In this document: in pieces, positions 51,737 to 60,470 of the stretch
Layout of the letters: each line of letters starts with the position of its first letter
How positions within the stretch are numbered: position 1 is the first letter of the stretch
Assembly: GCA_031178065.1 (NCBI GenBank)
Contig: JAPSJS010000005.1
Span: 35,932-99,931 of the forward strand
DNA: 64,000 nucleotides
Reading direction: 5' to 3'
Origin: Altererythrobacter sp.
GTDB lineage: Bacteria > Pseudomonadota > Alphaproteobacteria > Sphingomonadales > Sphingomonadaceae
Position numbers and translations under genes: made by a program
The notes under the pieces: generated by a model
Seen by the model: only the letters and a program-made list of their open reading frames with translations
Database searches by the model: none
What the model was told of the DNA's origin: nothing

Positions 51737-53095
51737 ATGAGCGCGCACCCGATCTCGGCAAAGGGACCCCCGGCAAGCGATGTCTCGGCGGGCGTGGGCC
51801 TCGCCGGGCTGCTAGGGCTGCTCGCGTGGATCGTCTTCTGCCGCAACTGGCCGCACATTGCTGACGCCTTTGCATTGCCGGGCCCGCGTGCGCCGCTCTC
51901 CGGGCCGCACGCGGCGCTGACCGCGCTGCTCTTCTCTGCGGCGCCGATGATCCTTTGGTCGATCTTCATCGACAAGGTCCACCGCAACCCCTCCACCGGC
52001 ATCGATTGGAGCCGCAAGCGCTCCCTGCCTGAAGTGATCGAGGTCTCGCTGGTGAAGATCGCGGGCCTCTGGGCGACCTGGGCGATCCTCGGCTTCCTCT
52101 ACTGCGTCGCGCGCTGGTACTGGCGGGGGCAGTATCTCTTCGCGATGGACGTCATCGCCGCGGCAGCGATCCCGCTGGTCGTGCTGTCGGTGCCGTACGT
52201 GCTCTGGCTCGACCGCTACATGGTGAACCCGCGCGATCACGCCTGGCATTTCGGCGCTATGCTCCTCGGGCGCGAGGCGTTCGATCCGGATGAGGTGAAG
52301 AAGCACTGGCGGGCCTGGATCATCAAGGCGTTCTTCGGTGCTTTCATGATCTCGATCCTGCCCGGCGGCTTTGCGGCGGTGGTGGAAACGGACCTTGCGC
52401 AGATCGCCGCCAACCCCGTCGCGCTCGGCATGCTGCTGATCCAACTCCTGTTCGTGATCGATGTGCAGATCGGCACGGTCGGCTATCTCATCACCTTCCG
52501 CCCGCTCGACGCGCATATCCGCAGCGGCAATCCGTTCCTGGCCGGATGGCTGGCGGCGCTGATCTGCTACCCGCCCTTCGTCTTCACCTTCATGGGCGGC
52601 GACGGCATGCTGGCATACGAGGTCAACACGCCCGGCTGGGGCTTCTGGTTCGGGGACAGTCCCGTTCTGGCTTCGGTCTGGGCCGCGTGGCTCGTGTTCC
52701 TGACGGCGATCTACGCCTGGGCGACGCTCGCATTCGGGATGCGCTTTTCCAACCTGACTTATCGCGGCGTACTGACGAACGGGCCCTACCGCTTCACGCG
52801 GCACCCGGCGTATCTATCGAAGAACCTGTTCTGGTGGTGCTCGACGCTACCGTTTCTCGTCTCCAGCGGCTCGGCGGTGGACATGGTGCGCAACACCTTC
52901 TTCCTCGGCTGCGTGAGCGCGATCTATTACTGGCGCGCAAGGACCGAGGAGGCGCATCTGCTGGGCGAAGATGAGAAATATCGCGCCTATCACACATGGA
53001 TGGAGCGCCATGGGCTGATCACCCGGCCGCTTGCAGCGCTCGGGCGGCGGCTGCTACTGCGCGGGCGGTCCGTGCAGCAGCAGCCCGCGGAATAG
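51737..53095 (+). CDS. multi-pass membrane protein with C-terminal isoprenylcysteine/phospholipid methyltransferase-like domain
   Basis: A 452-residue protein with about nine hydrophobic segments. Only the last 110 residues are recognisable: GPYRFTRHPAYLSKNLFWW and the ARTEEAHLLGEDEKYRAY block are the SAM-binding signature of the ICMT/PEMT family. The N-terminal 330 residues are an unassigned membrane region. The substrate could be a membrane lipid or isoprenoid. It ends three bases from convergent gshA. Confidence 0.78.
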   Translation: MSAHPISAKGPPASDVSAGVGLAGLLGLLAWIVFCRNWPHIADAFALPGPRAPLSGPHAALTALLFSAAPMILWSIFIDKVHRNPSTGIDWSRKRSLPEVIEVSLVKIAGLWATWAILGFLYCVARWYWRGQYLFAMDVIAAAAIPLVVLSVPYVLWLDRYMVNPRDHAWHFGAMLLGREAFDPDEVKKHWRAWIIKAFFGAFMISILPGGFAAVVETDLAQIAANPVALGMLLIQLLFVIDVQIGTVGYLITFRPLDAHIRSGNPFLAGWLAALICYPPFVFTFMGGDGMLAYEVNTPGWGFWFGDSPVLASVWAAWLVFLTAIYAWATLAFGMRFSNLTYRGVLTNGPYRFTRHPAYLSKNLFWWCSTLPFLVSSGSAVDMVRNTFFLGCVSAIYYWRARTEEAHLLGEDEKYRAYHTWMERHGLITRPLAALGRRLLLRGRSVQQQPAE

Positions 53096-53098
53096 ACG

Positions 53099-54469
53099 CT
53101 AGAAGCTCTGCTCGTAGATCCGCGAGACGTCGCCGTTCCACTCGCCGTGGTAGAGGTCGAGCAGGCGCTGCGCCGGAACTTTGCCGCTGGCAACGATCTC
53201 GTCGAGCGTTTCGAGGAATCCCGTCTCGTTGTCGCCGCCGCTGTTGAGCCGGGCGCGTGCGGCGAGGCCAGAGCGGGAGATCGCAAGCACCTCGCGCGCG
53301 ATGTCGTGGAGCTTACCGCCGTTCGGTAGTGGCGCATCGAGAGCGAGCTTCGGCACTGCACCCCGCAGCGCCTCGCGCTCTTCCATCGTCCAGTCCTTCA
53401 CGACGTCCCACGCCGCATCGAGAGCGCCCTCGTCGTAGAGCAGACCGACCCAGAAGGCGGGCAGGGCGCAGATCCGGTTCCACGGCCCGCCGTCGGCGCC
53501 GCGCATCTCGAGAAAGCTCTTGAGCCGCACTTCGGGGAAGGCGGTGGAGAGATGGTCCCACCAATCGCTTTCGCGCGGTTTCTCGCCGGGAAGCGCGGGC
53601 AGCTTGCCCTCGAGAAAGTCGCGGAAGCTCTGGCCCGCAGCGTCGATGTACTTCCCGTCGCGGAAGACGAAATACATCGGCACGTCGAGCATGTAGTCGA
53701 CCCATCGCTCGTAGCCGAAGCCATCTTCGAACACGAAGGGGAGCATGCCGGTGCGGTGCGGGTCCGTGTCCGACCAGATATGGCTGCGGTAGGAGAGGTA
53801 GCCGTTGGGCTTGCCCTCGGTGAACGGCGAATTCGCGAAGAGCGCGGTCGCGAGCGGCTGAAGCGCCAGCCCGACGCGGAACTTCTTCACCATGTCCGCC
53901 TCGCTGCCGTAGTCGAGGTTCACCTGGATGGTGCAGGTGCGCAGCATCATGTCGAGGCCGAGCGAACCCACGCGCGGCATGTGCCGCATCATGATCTCGT
54001 AGCGGCCCTTGGGCATCACCGGCAGCGCCTCGCGGGTCTTGTCGGGCCACATGCCCAGCCCGAGAAAGCCGACGCCGCAGCATTCGCCGATAGCTTTCAC
54101 CTGCTTGAGGTGCCGGCCGGTCTCGTCGCAGGTCTCATGCAGGTTTTCGAGCGGCGCGCCTGACAGTTCGAGCTGCCCCGCGGGTTCGAGACTGACGGTG
54201 CCGTCCGCACCCCGCATCGCTATGACCTTGCCGCCTTCCTCGACCGGCTCCCACCCGAACTTGCGCAAGTTCAGCAGGAGATCGCGAATGCCGCATGATT
54301 CGTCATAGGCGGGGGCGTGGAAATCCTCCCGCTTGTAGACGAGCTTCTCGTGCTCGGTTCCGATGCGCCAGGCGTCTTTCGGCTTCTCGCCGGCGGCAAT
54401 CGGCGCGACCAGCTGGTCGCGGCTTTCGATGGTCGGATCGTCGGCGGCCGAGGCTTCACGAGTGCTCAT
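53099..54469 (-). CDS. gshA: glutamate--cysteine ligase (plant-type, GCS2)
   Basis: A 456-residue enzyme making gamma-glutamylcysteine, the first step of glutathione synthesis. IGTEHEKLVYKRED, the FLGLGMWPDKTREALPVMPK block and GRYEIMMRHMPRVGSLGLDM place it in the plant-like class of alphaproteobacteria. ATG 54469 is used rather than TTG 54487. rsmE is directly upstream on the same strand. Confidence 0.95.
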   Translation of the reverse strand: MSTREASAADDPTIESRDQLVAPIAAGEKPKDAWRIGTEHEKLVYKREDFHAPAYDESCGIRDLLLNLRKFGWEPVEEGGKVIAMRGADGTVSLEPAGQLELSGAPLENLHETCDETGRHLKQVKAIGECCGVGFLGLGMWPDKTREALPVMPKGRYEIMMRHMPRVGSLGLDMMLRTCTIQVNLDYGSEADMVKKFRVGLALQPLATALFANSPFTEGKPNGYLSYRSHIWSDTDPHRTGMLPFVFEDGFGYERWVDYMLDVPMYFVFRDGKYIDAAGQSFRDFLEGKLPALPGEKPRESDWWDHLSTAFPEVRLKSFLEMRGADGGPWNRICALPAFWVGLLYDEGALDAAWDVVKDWTMEEREALRGAVPKLALDAPLPNGGKLHDIAREVLAISRSGLAARARLNSGGDNETGFLETLDEIVASGKVPAQRLLDLYHGEWNGDVSRIYEQSF

Positions 54470-54508
54470 GCGGGTTGCGATAGGCAACCGGCGAATTGGA
54501 GGAAAGCG

Positions 54509-55258
54509 CTAATTGCGCCAGTCCCCGGCGACCGCCATCCACAGCGCGGTGGCGGCGATCGCCGCGGTTTCGGCGCGCAGGATTCGTGGGCCCAGCGAGA
54601 CCGGTCGCGCCTGCGGCAGCGCGCGAATCGCGGCACGTTCCACGTTGTCGAAGCCGCCCTCAGGACCGATCAGTAGCGCGGCCGGACCGGCATGGCTCGC
54701 CAGCGCCTCCGCCGGCGCTTCGCCGCCCAGTTCGTCGGCGAAGAACAGCGCGCGATCCGCCGGCCAATCCCGCAGGAGCCGGTCGAGCTTCGTCAGCGGG
54801 GCAAGCTCGGGCAGGGCGGTGCGCTCGCACTGCTCGGCAGCCTCGATCATCCGCTTCTGGAGCCGTGCATCGTTGATCTTGCGCACGACCGAGCGGCGCA
54901 TCTCGACCGGAACGAACCGCCGCACGCCGAGCTCGCAAGCCTTCTCCGCCACGAGCGCGAAGTTGTCGCGCTGGAGCGGAGAGGCGCAGAGCCACAGGTC
55001 CGGCACGTCCTCGCGCGGAGCCAACTTCTCCTCGACCGTCGCTAGGCAGCGTCCGCCCCCGGCAGCAGCCAGGCGGGCGAGGTACTCGCCGGTACGGTCG
55101 TCGAACAGGCGCACCGCGTCGCCGTCTCCGCGCCGCATCACGCCGAGCAGGTAACGGGCCTGGGCCTGGTCGAGCTCGATCGTGGCGCCGATTTCGATCC
55201 GCTCCTCAAGATAGAGGCGCGGGGTCGATTTGGGCGGCCAGGCGGGGGTGGCGGGCAT
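54509..55258 (-). CDS. rsmE: 16S rRNA (uracil(1498)-N(3))-methyltransferase
   Basis: A 249-residue SPOUT methyltransferase. The C-terminal knot is seen as ALLIGPEGGFDNVERAAI and LGPRILRAETAAIAA, and the N-terminal PUA-like domain covers about 1-75. It modifies U1498 of 16S rRNA. It precedes gshA by about 39 bases; the divergent PBP gene starts 105 bases away. Confidence 0.95.
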   Translation of the reverse strand: MPATPAWPPKSTPRLYLEERIEIGATIELDQAQARYLLGVMRRGDGDAVRLFDDRTGEYLARLAAAGGGRCLATVEEKLAPREDVPDLWLCASPLQRDNFALVAEKACELGVRRFVPVEMRRSVVRKINDARLQKRMIEAAEQCERTALPELAPLTKLDRLLRDWPADRALFFADELGGEAPAEALASHAGPAALLIGPEGGFDNVERAAIRALPQARPVSLGPRILRAETAAIAATALWMAVAGDWRN

Positions 55259-55362
55259 CGCAATCCTCTCGCTTTGTGGGTCAACGGCGGAGGTTTGTGG
55301 CGCTGCCGACCTAATCGATATGGCGCAAGACGGAATCCGCGTGCTAGGGACGCGTCCAGACC

Positions 55363-57879
55363 ATGGCCGAACAGTCTACCACCGAGTATTTCCGCTACCG
55401 GATCCGCCGCGATGCGTCCGGCGCGTTGAACTGGTTCAGGACGAGCTGGCGCGAAAAGCGCTGGTTCCGCTGGACAACGATCCTGCTGGGCGCGTTCCTC
55501 GCGCTGTGGCTCGTCGTCTGGGCATTGCTTGCGCGCGATCTGCCGGACGCGGAAACGCTGCTCGAATACGAACCGCCTCTGCCCACGATGGTGCGCGGAA
55601 TCGATGGGGACATCGTCTATTCCTACGCGCGCGAACGGCGCGTTCAGTTGCAGTATGCCGACTTTCCGGTCGAATTGATCGAAGCTTACCTGGCGGCCGA
55701 GGACAAGACGTTCTTCAGCCATGGCGGAATCGACGCCGGCGGTCTCGCCGGCGCCGTGATCGACTATGTCAGCAAGCTCGGCTCGGGCGAGCGGGCCGTC
55801 GGCGGCTCGACGATCACCCAGCAGGTGGCGAAGAACATCCTGCTGTCGAACGAATATTCGGTCACCCGCAAGCTCAAGGAAATGATCCTCGCCCGGCGCA
55901 TCGAAGGGGTGCTGACCAAGCAGCAGATCCTCGAGCTCTATCTCAACGAGATTCCGCTCGGGCGGCGCAGCTTCGGGGTGCAGGCCGCCTCGCGCGCCTA
56001 TTTCGACAAGGACGTCGGCGATCTCGAACTGCACGAGATGGCCTTCCTCGCGATCCTTCCCAAGGCACCGGAGCGCTACGGACGCAAGCAGCACGCGGAA
56101 CTGGCGCTGGAGCGGCGCAATTTCGTGCTCGACCAGATGGTCGAGAACGATTTCGTCACCGCGGCAGAGGCAGCCGAGGCCAAGAGCCAGCCGCTCGATC
56201 TCAAGCCGATGCGTGCGCAGCATGAAACCGTCGACGCCGGCTATTTCTTCGAGGAAGTCCGGCGCACGCTGATCGAGAAGTTCGGCGAAACGGCGGCGGA
56301 TGGCCGCAACAGCGTCTATGCTGGCGGGCTATGGGTCCGCACCTCGCTCGACCCGGTCCTGCAGGAGGCCGCGCGCGACGCACTGCGCAATGGCATGTTG
56401 CGCTATCACGGGAACCGCGGCTGGCCCGGTCCGGTGGCGACGATCGATCCGGACAACGGCGATCTCGTTGCACAGCTCCGCTCGTCCAACCTCAATCTCG
56501 ACTTCCGCGACTGGCGCGTCGGCGTCGTGACCGAGCGCAGCGGATCGTCCGCGACCGTGGGGCTCACCGACGGCGAGACTTATCCGCTGACCGGCTTTCC
56601 CGATGCGGTGAAGGTCGGCGACGTCGTCGCGGTCGAGCGTTCGGGCAACGGCTACCGGCTGCGCTCCGTACCCGAGGTCTCGGGCGGTTTCGTCGCCATG
56701 GCCCCGCAATCCAGCCGGGTGCTCGCCATACAGGGCGGGTTCGACAGCGGCCTGAGCGACTTCAACCGCGCGACACAGGCCCAACGCCAACCCGGATCGA
56801 CCATCAAGCCGTTCGTCTATGCCACCGGCCTCGACAACGGCATGACCCCCGCGACGCAAGTGCCCGACCAGACGTTCTGCTTCTACCAGGGCGCAGCGCT
56901 GGGCGAGAAATGCTTCCGCAACTTCGGCGGCGGCGGCGGCGGGGTCCACACCATGCGCTGGGGCCTAGAGCAGAGCCGCAACCTGATGACGGTGCACGTC
57001 GCGATGGACGCGGGCATGCCCAAAGTCATCGACACGTTCGAGCGCGTCGGGATCGGCAGTTACGAGCCCTATCCGGCGTTCGCGCTGGGCGCGGGCGACA
57101 CCACCGTGCTCAAGATGGTCAACGCCTATGCTGCGCTGGTCAATCACGGGCGGCAGAACAATGCCACGCTGATCGACTACGTGCAGGACCGCCACGGCAA
57201 GGTGATCTGGCGCGCCGACACGCGCAATTGCGAGCGGTGCGACATGCCGGAATGGGACGGCAAGCCAATGCCGCGGCTTGGCCGTAGCGGCAAGCAGGTG
57301 CTCGATCCGCGGACGGCCTATCAGGTCGTGCACATGCTGGAAGGCGTGGTGACGCGCGGCACGGCGGTGCGCCTGCGCGACCTCGATCTGCCGCTGTTCG
57401 GCAAGACCGGCACGACCACCGGCCCGACGAACGCCTGGTTCGTGGGCGGATCGCCGGACATCATCGCGGGCATGTACCTCGGCTTCGACCAGCCGCGGAA
57501 CATGGGCGGCTGGGTCCAGGGCGGGAACACGGCCGCGCCGATGTTCAAGGAATTCGTGCAGGAGACACGCGATCGCTGGTCGGAGGAGCCGTTCGTTGCG
57601 CCGCAGGGTGTGCGAATGGTGCGGATCGACCGGCGTTCCGGCAAACGGGTGCTCGATGGCTCGCCGACCGACGACCCTCTGAGCTCGATCATCTGGGAGG
57701 CGTTCAAGCCCGATACCGAGCCGCCGCGGCGCACGCGCGCCGATGCGATCGAAGCCAAGCGCCGCGAGTTCCTGGATTTGATTCGCCGGGGCGAGACAGC
57801 GCGCCGCAATCCGGGGGCCGGCACTGGGCGTCACGGCGAGCCTTCTGACTTCGTCGAGGACCAGGGCGGAATCTACTGA
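55363..57879 (+). CDS. mrcA: class A penicillin-binding protein (PBP1A-type transglycosylase/transpeptidase)
   Basis: An 838-residue bifunctional murein synthase. One membrane helix lies near 38-57; the glycosyltransferase Glu is E113 in YLAAEDKTFFSHGG, with GGSTITQQVAKN following; the transpeptidase Ser is S479 in RQPGSTIKPFVY, with SRN in EQSRNLMTV and KTG in LFGKTGTTTGPTN. All catalytic motifs are intact. A charged C-terminal tail rich in Arg/Glu follows the domain. Confidence 0.95.
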   Translation: MAEQSTTEYFRYRIRRDASGALNWFRTSWREKRWFRWTTILLGAFLALWLVVWALLARDLPDAETLLEYEPPLPTMVRGIDGDIVYSYARERRVQLQYADFPVELIEAYLAAEDKTFFSHGGIDAGGLAGAVIDYVSKLGSGERAVGGSTITQQVAKNILLSNEYSVTRKLKEMILARRIEGVLTKQQILELYLNEIPLGRRSFGVQAASRAYFDKDVGDLELHEMAFLAILPKAPERYGRKQHAELALERRNFVLDQMVENDFVTAAEAAEAKSQPLDLKPMRAQHETVDAGYFFEEVRRTLIEKFGETAADGRNSVYAGGLWVRTSLDPVLQEAARDALRNGMLRYHGNRGWPGPVATIDPDNGDLVAQLRSSNLNLDFRDWRVGVVTERSGSSATVGLTDGETYPLTGFPDAVKVGDVVAVERSGNGYRLRSVPEVSGGFVAMAPQSSRVLAIQGGFDSGLSDFNRATQAQRQPGSTIKPFVYATGLDNGMTPATQVPDQTFCFYQGAALGEKCFRNFGGGGGGVHTMRWGLEQSRNLMTVHVAMDAGMPKVIDTFERVGIGSYEPYPAFALGAGDTTVLKMVNAYAALVNHGRQNNATLIDYVQDRHGKVIWRADTRNCERCDMPEWDGKPMPRLGRSGKQVLDPRTAYQVVHMLEGVVTRGTAVRLRDLDLPLFGKTGTTTGPTNAWFVGGSPDIIAGMYLGFDQPRNMGGWVQGGNTAAPMFKEFVQETRDRWSEEPFVAPQGVRMVRIDRRSGKRVLDGSPTDDPLSSIIWEAFKPDTEPPRRTRADAIEAKRREFLDLIRRGETARRNPGAGTGRHGEPSDFVEDQGGIY

Positions 57880-57899
57880 CTTTTGGGAAGGAGAGCGCG

Positions 57900-58439
57900 A
57901 TGAGGAAACTTGCCATGGCCGCCGCATTCGCCACGCTTCTGGCTGCGCCGGCATCGGCCGAGTTGCCGGTCGGGGCGAAAGCGCCGGTGTTCGCCACCGA
58001 CGCAGCGCTCGCCGGCAAGGCCTTCACCTTCAACTTGCGCGCCGCCCTGGCGAAAGGGCCTGTCGTACTCTATTTCTATCCCAAGGCCTTCACCAAGGGA
58101 TGCACGCTGGAGGCGCGCCAGTTTGCCGAGGCGTCGGACGAGTTCGCCGCTGCAGGCGCGACGGTGGTCGGGATGTCGGCCGACGACATCGAAACGCTGA
58201 AACGCTTCTCGAGAGAGGAATGCCGCGACAAGTTCGCCGTCGGCGCTGCGACCCCGAAGATCATCGAGGCGTACGATGCGGCGCTCGTCCGCGACGGCAA
58301 GGACACCGGGCTGACCGAGCGCACCAGCTACATCATCGACCAAAGCGGCCGGATCGTGTTCGTCCATTCGGACCTCGACTATCGCAATCACGTCCGCCTC
58401 ACGCTGGCCGCGGTGAAGAAGCTCGAACGAGGGCACTGA
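57900..58439 (+). CDS. periplasmic peroxiredoxin (Bcp/PrxQ-like)
   Basis: A 179-residue thioredoxin-fold peroxidase with a signal peptide (MRKLAMAAAFATLLAAPASA), so periplasmic. The peroxidatic Cys is C68 in PKAFTKGCTLEA, where Thr/Lys precede it in place of the usual TPGC. A second Cys in EECRDKF may resolve it. The signal peptide is unusual for Bcp, normally cytosolic. RBS AAGGAG precedes the ATG. Confidence 0.86.
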   Translation: MRKLAMAAAFATLLAAPASAELPVGAKAPVFATDAALAGKAFTFNLRAALAKGPVVLYFYPKAFTKGCTLEARQFAEASDEFAAAGATVVGMSADDIETLKRFSREECRDKFAVGAATPKIIEAYDAALVRDGKDTGLTERTSYIIDQSGRIVFVHSDLDYRNHVRLTLAAVKKLERGH

Positions 58440-58517
58440 CGCCGGTCTTCGGGCGTCCCTTTCGCTTCGCACGCCCCTCCGCTAAGCGGGCGGCCAAATC
58501 CTTTGGAGAATCAATTT

Positions 58518-59645
58518 ATGCGTGCCGAAGGGCAGGCCCATATCGACCGTATCGACGCCGCGTTGGCGCTGGTGCGGCAGTCGCTCGACTGGGAACGCGC
58601 GCTGCGCCGGCTGGACGAGTTGAACGCGCGCGTCCAGGATCCCACGCTGTGGGATGATCCGAAGGAAGCGCAGGCGATCACGCGCGAGCAGAAGCGGCTC
58701 GAAAGCGCGATCGGCACGGTGCGGCAGATTGGGTCCGAGAAGGACGACGCGATCGAATTCGTCGAAATGGGCGAAGCCGAAGGTGACGACGATGTCGTGG
58801 CCGAAGGTCTTGCCAGCCTTGCGAGGCTTGCCGAACGCGCCGACGCCGACAAGGTCCAGGCACTGCTCGGCGGCGAGGCGGACGCGAACGACACTTATCT
58901 CGAAATCCATGCCGGTGCGGGCGGGACGGAAAGCCAGGACTGGGCGGAAATGCTCCAGCGTATGTATACCCGCTGGGCCGAGCGGCGCGGCTTCAAGGTC
59001 GAGCTGATCGACTATCATGCCGGCGAACAGGCCGGGATCAAGGCCGCGACCCTGCTGATCAAGGGCGAGAACGCCTATGGCTATGCCAAGACCGAAAGCG
59101 GCGTGCACCGCCTCGTGCGCATCAGCCCGTACGACAGCGCCGCGCGGCGGCACACGAGCTTCAGCTCGGTCTGGGTCTATCCGGTGATCGACGACGCCAT
59201 CGACATCGAAATCAACCCTGCCGATCTCAAGATCGATACCTACCGCGCGAGTGGCGCGGGCGGGCAGCACGTCAACACGACCGACTCGGCGGTGCGCATC
59301 ACCCACGTTCCCAGTGGCATTATCGTCGCCAGCCAGATGGACCGCAGCCAGCACAAGAACCGCGACATCGCGATGAACATGCTCAAGGCGCGCCTGTTCG
59401 AAGAAGAGATGCGCAAGCGCGAGGAAGCCGCGAGCGCCGAGCACGCTAGCAAGACCGACATTGGCTGGGGACATCAGATCAGGAGCTACGTCCTCCAGCC
59501 CTATCAGATGGTCAAGGACCTGCGCACCGGCGTGACCTCGAGCTCGCCCGACGACGTGCTCGACGGCGCGCTCGATCCGTTCATCTCCGCCGCGCTGGCC
59601 CAGCGCGTCACCGGCGAGAAGGTCGAGGTTGAGGACGTCGAGTAA
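58518..59645 (+). CDS. prfB: peptide chain release factor 2
   Basis: A 375-residue RF2 that terminates at UGA and UAA. The GGQ loop is ASGAGGQHVNTTDSAVR, and the stop-recognition tripeptide region reads RISPYDSAARRHTSF, where the E. coli SPF is SPY. The frame is continuous, with no internal stop of the programmed +1 frameshift type. ATG 58518 has GGAG ten bases upstream. Confidence 0.96.
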   Translation: MRAEGQAHIDRIDAALALVRQSLDWERALRRLDELNARVQDPTLWDDPKEAQAITREQKRLESAIGTVRQIGSEKDDAIEFVEMGEAEGDDDVVAEGLASLARLAERADADKVQALLGGEADANDTYLEIHAGAGGTESQDWAEMLQRMYTRWAERRGFKVELIDYHAGEQAGIKAATLLIKGENAYGYAKTESGVHRLVRISPYDSAARRHTSFSSVWVYPVIDDAIDIEINPADLKIDTYRASGAGGQHVNTTDSAVRITHVPSGIIVASQMDRSQHKNRDIAMNMLKARLFEEEMRKREEAASAEHASKTDIGWGHQIRSYVLQPYQMVKDLRTGVTSSSPDDVLDGALDPFISAALAQRVTGEKVEVEDVE

Positions 59646-59703
59646 GAGGCGTTCGGCAGCTTTGCCGGGCCCGTCGGTTCCGCTAGGGGCGTCTCAGGAC
59701 CAG

Positions 59704-60444
59704 ATGAAGACCCTTCTCTCCCTCCTCTGCGCCGTGCTGGCGCTCGGCCTCGCGGCCTGCGAGCCGGTCGACGACGGCCGGCCCGAAACGGCGCGCGATT
59801 TCCCGCTTCCCGACCGGCCCGTCTCCGGCCTCGGCGCGAACGAGTTTTCGTCGGAAGACGCGCGCGACAGCGTAGGCGAAGCGCGCAAGGTGATGGATTT
59901 CGCCGAGATCGAGCCCGGCATGAGCGTAGCCGACATCGGCGCGGGCGAGGGCTACTACACGGTCCGCCTCGCCGACCGGGTCGGGGAGGAGGGCCGCGTG
60001 CTCGCGCAGGATATCGACCGTGACGCGCTCGACCGCCTGGCGCGCCGCGTCGAGCGCGAGCGGCTCGACAACGTCTCGATCAAATTGGGCGAGATCGACG
60101 ATCCGAAGTTGCCCGAAAACAGCTTCGATCGTATCTTCATGGTGCACATGTACCACGAGATCAGCGAGCCTTACGCGTTCCTGTGGCGCATGTGGCCCGC
60201 GCTGCGCGAGGGCGGCCAGGTCATCGTGGTGGACATCGACCGGCCGGCCGACCAGCACGGAATCGATCCGCTGCTGCTGGCGTGCGAGTTCACGCAAGTC
60301 GGTTTCGAGCTGGTGACGTTCCGTGACGCACCCGAGCTGGCCGGGTACTATGCACAGTTCAAGCGGGCCGCTAAGAGGCCCGGACCGGAAGAGATCAAGC
60401 CCTGCCGGGGAACCCCGGTCAAGGCAGACAATGCGGCGCAATAA
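59704..60444 (+). CDS. lipoprotein-type class I SAM-dependent methyltransferase-like protein
   Basis: A 246-residue protein with a lipoprotein signal peptide (VLALGLAACEP, Cys19) followed by a complete-looking methyltransferase domain: motif I SVADIGAGEGYYTVRLA, acidic DIDRDALDRL, and FMVHMYHEISEP. An exported SAM-dependent enzyme is odd because SAM is cytosolic; the protein may use the fold for another purpose. Similar lipoproteins occur in other alphaproteobacteria. Confidence 0.8.
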   Translation: MKTLLSLLCAVLALGLAACEPVDDGRPETARDFPLPDRPVSGLGANEFSSEDARDSVGEARKVMDFAEIEPGMSVADIGAGEGYYTVRLADRVGEEGRVLAQDIDRDALDRLARRVERERLDNVSIKLGEIDDPKLPENSFDRIFMVHMYHEISEPYAFLWRMWPALREGGQVIVVDIDRPADQHGIDPLLLACEFTQVGFELVTFRDAPELAGYYAQFKRAAKRPGPEEIKPCRGTPVKADNAAQ

Positions 60445-60470
60445 GGCCGCACACAAGGATTAGCAGTTCA

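Noticed and set aside
58518..58700. Programmed +1 frameshift in prfB
   Set aside because: The reading frame is continuous from ATG 58518 with no internal UGA and no SD-like stimulator.
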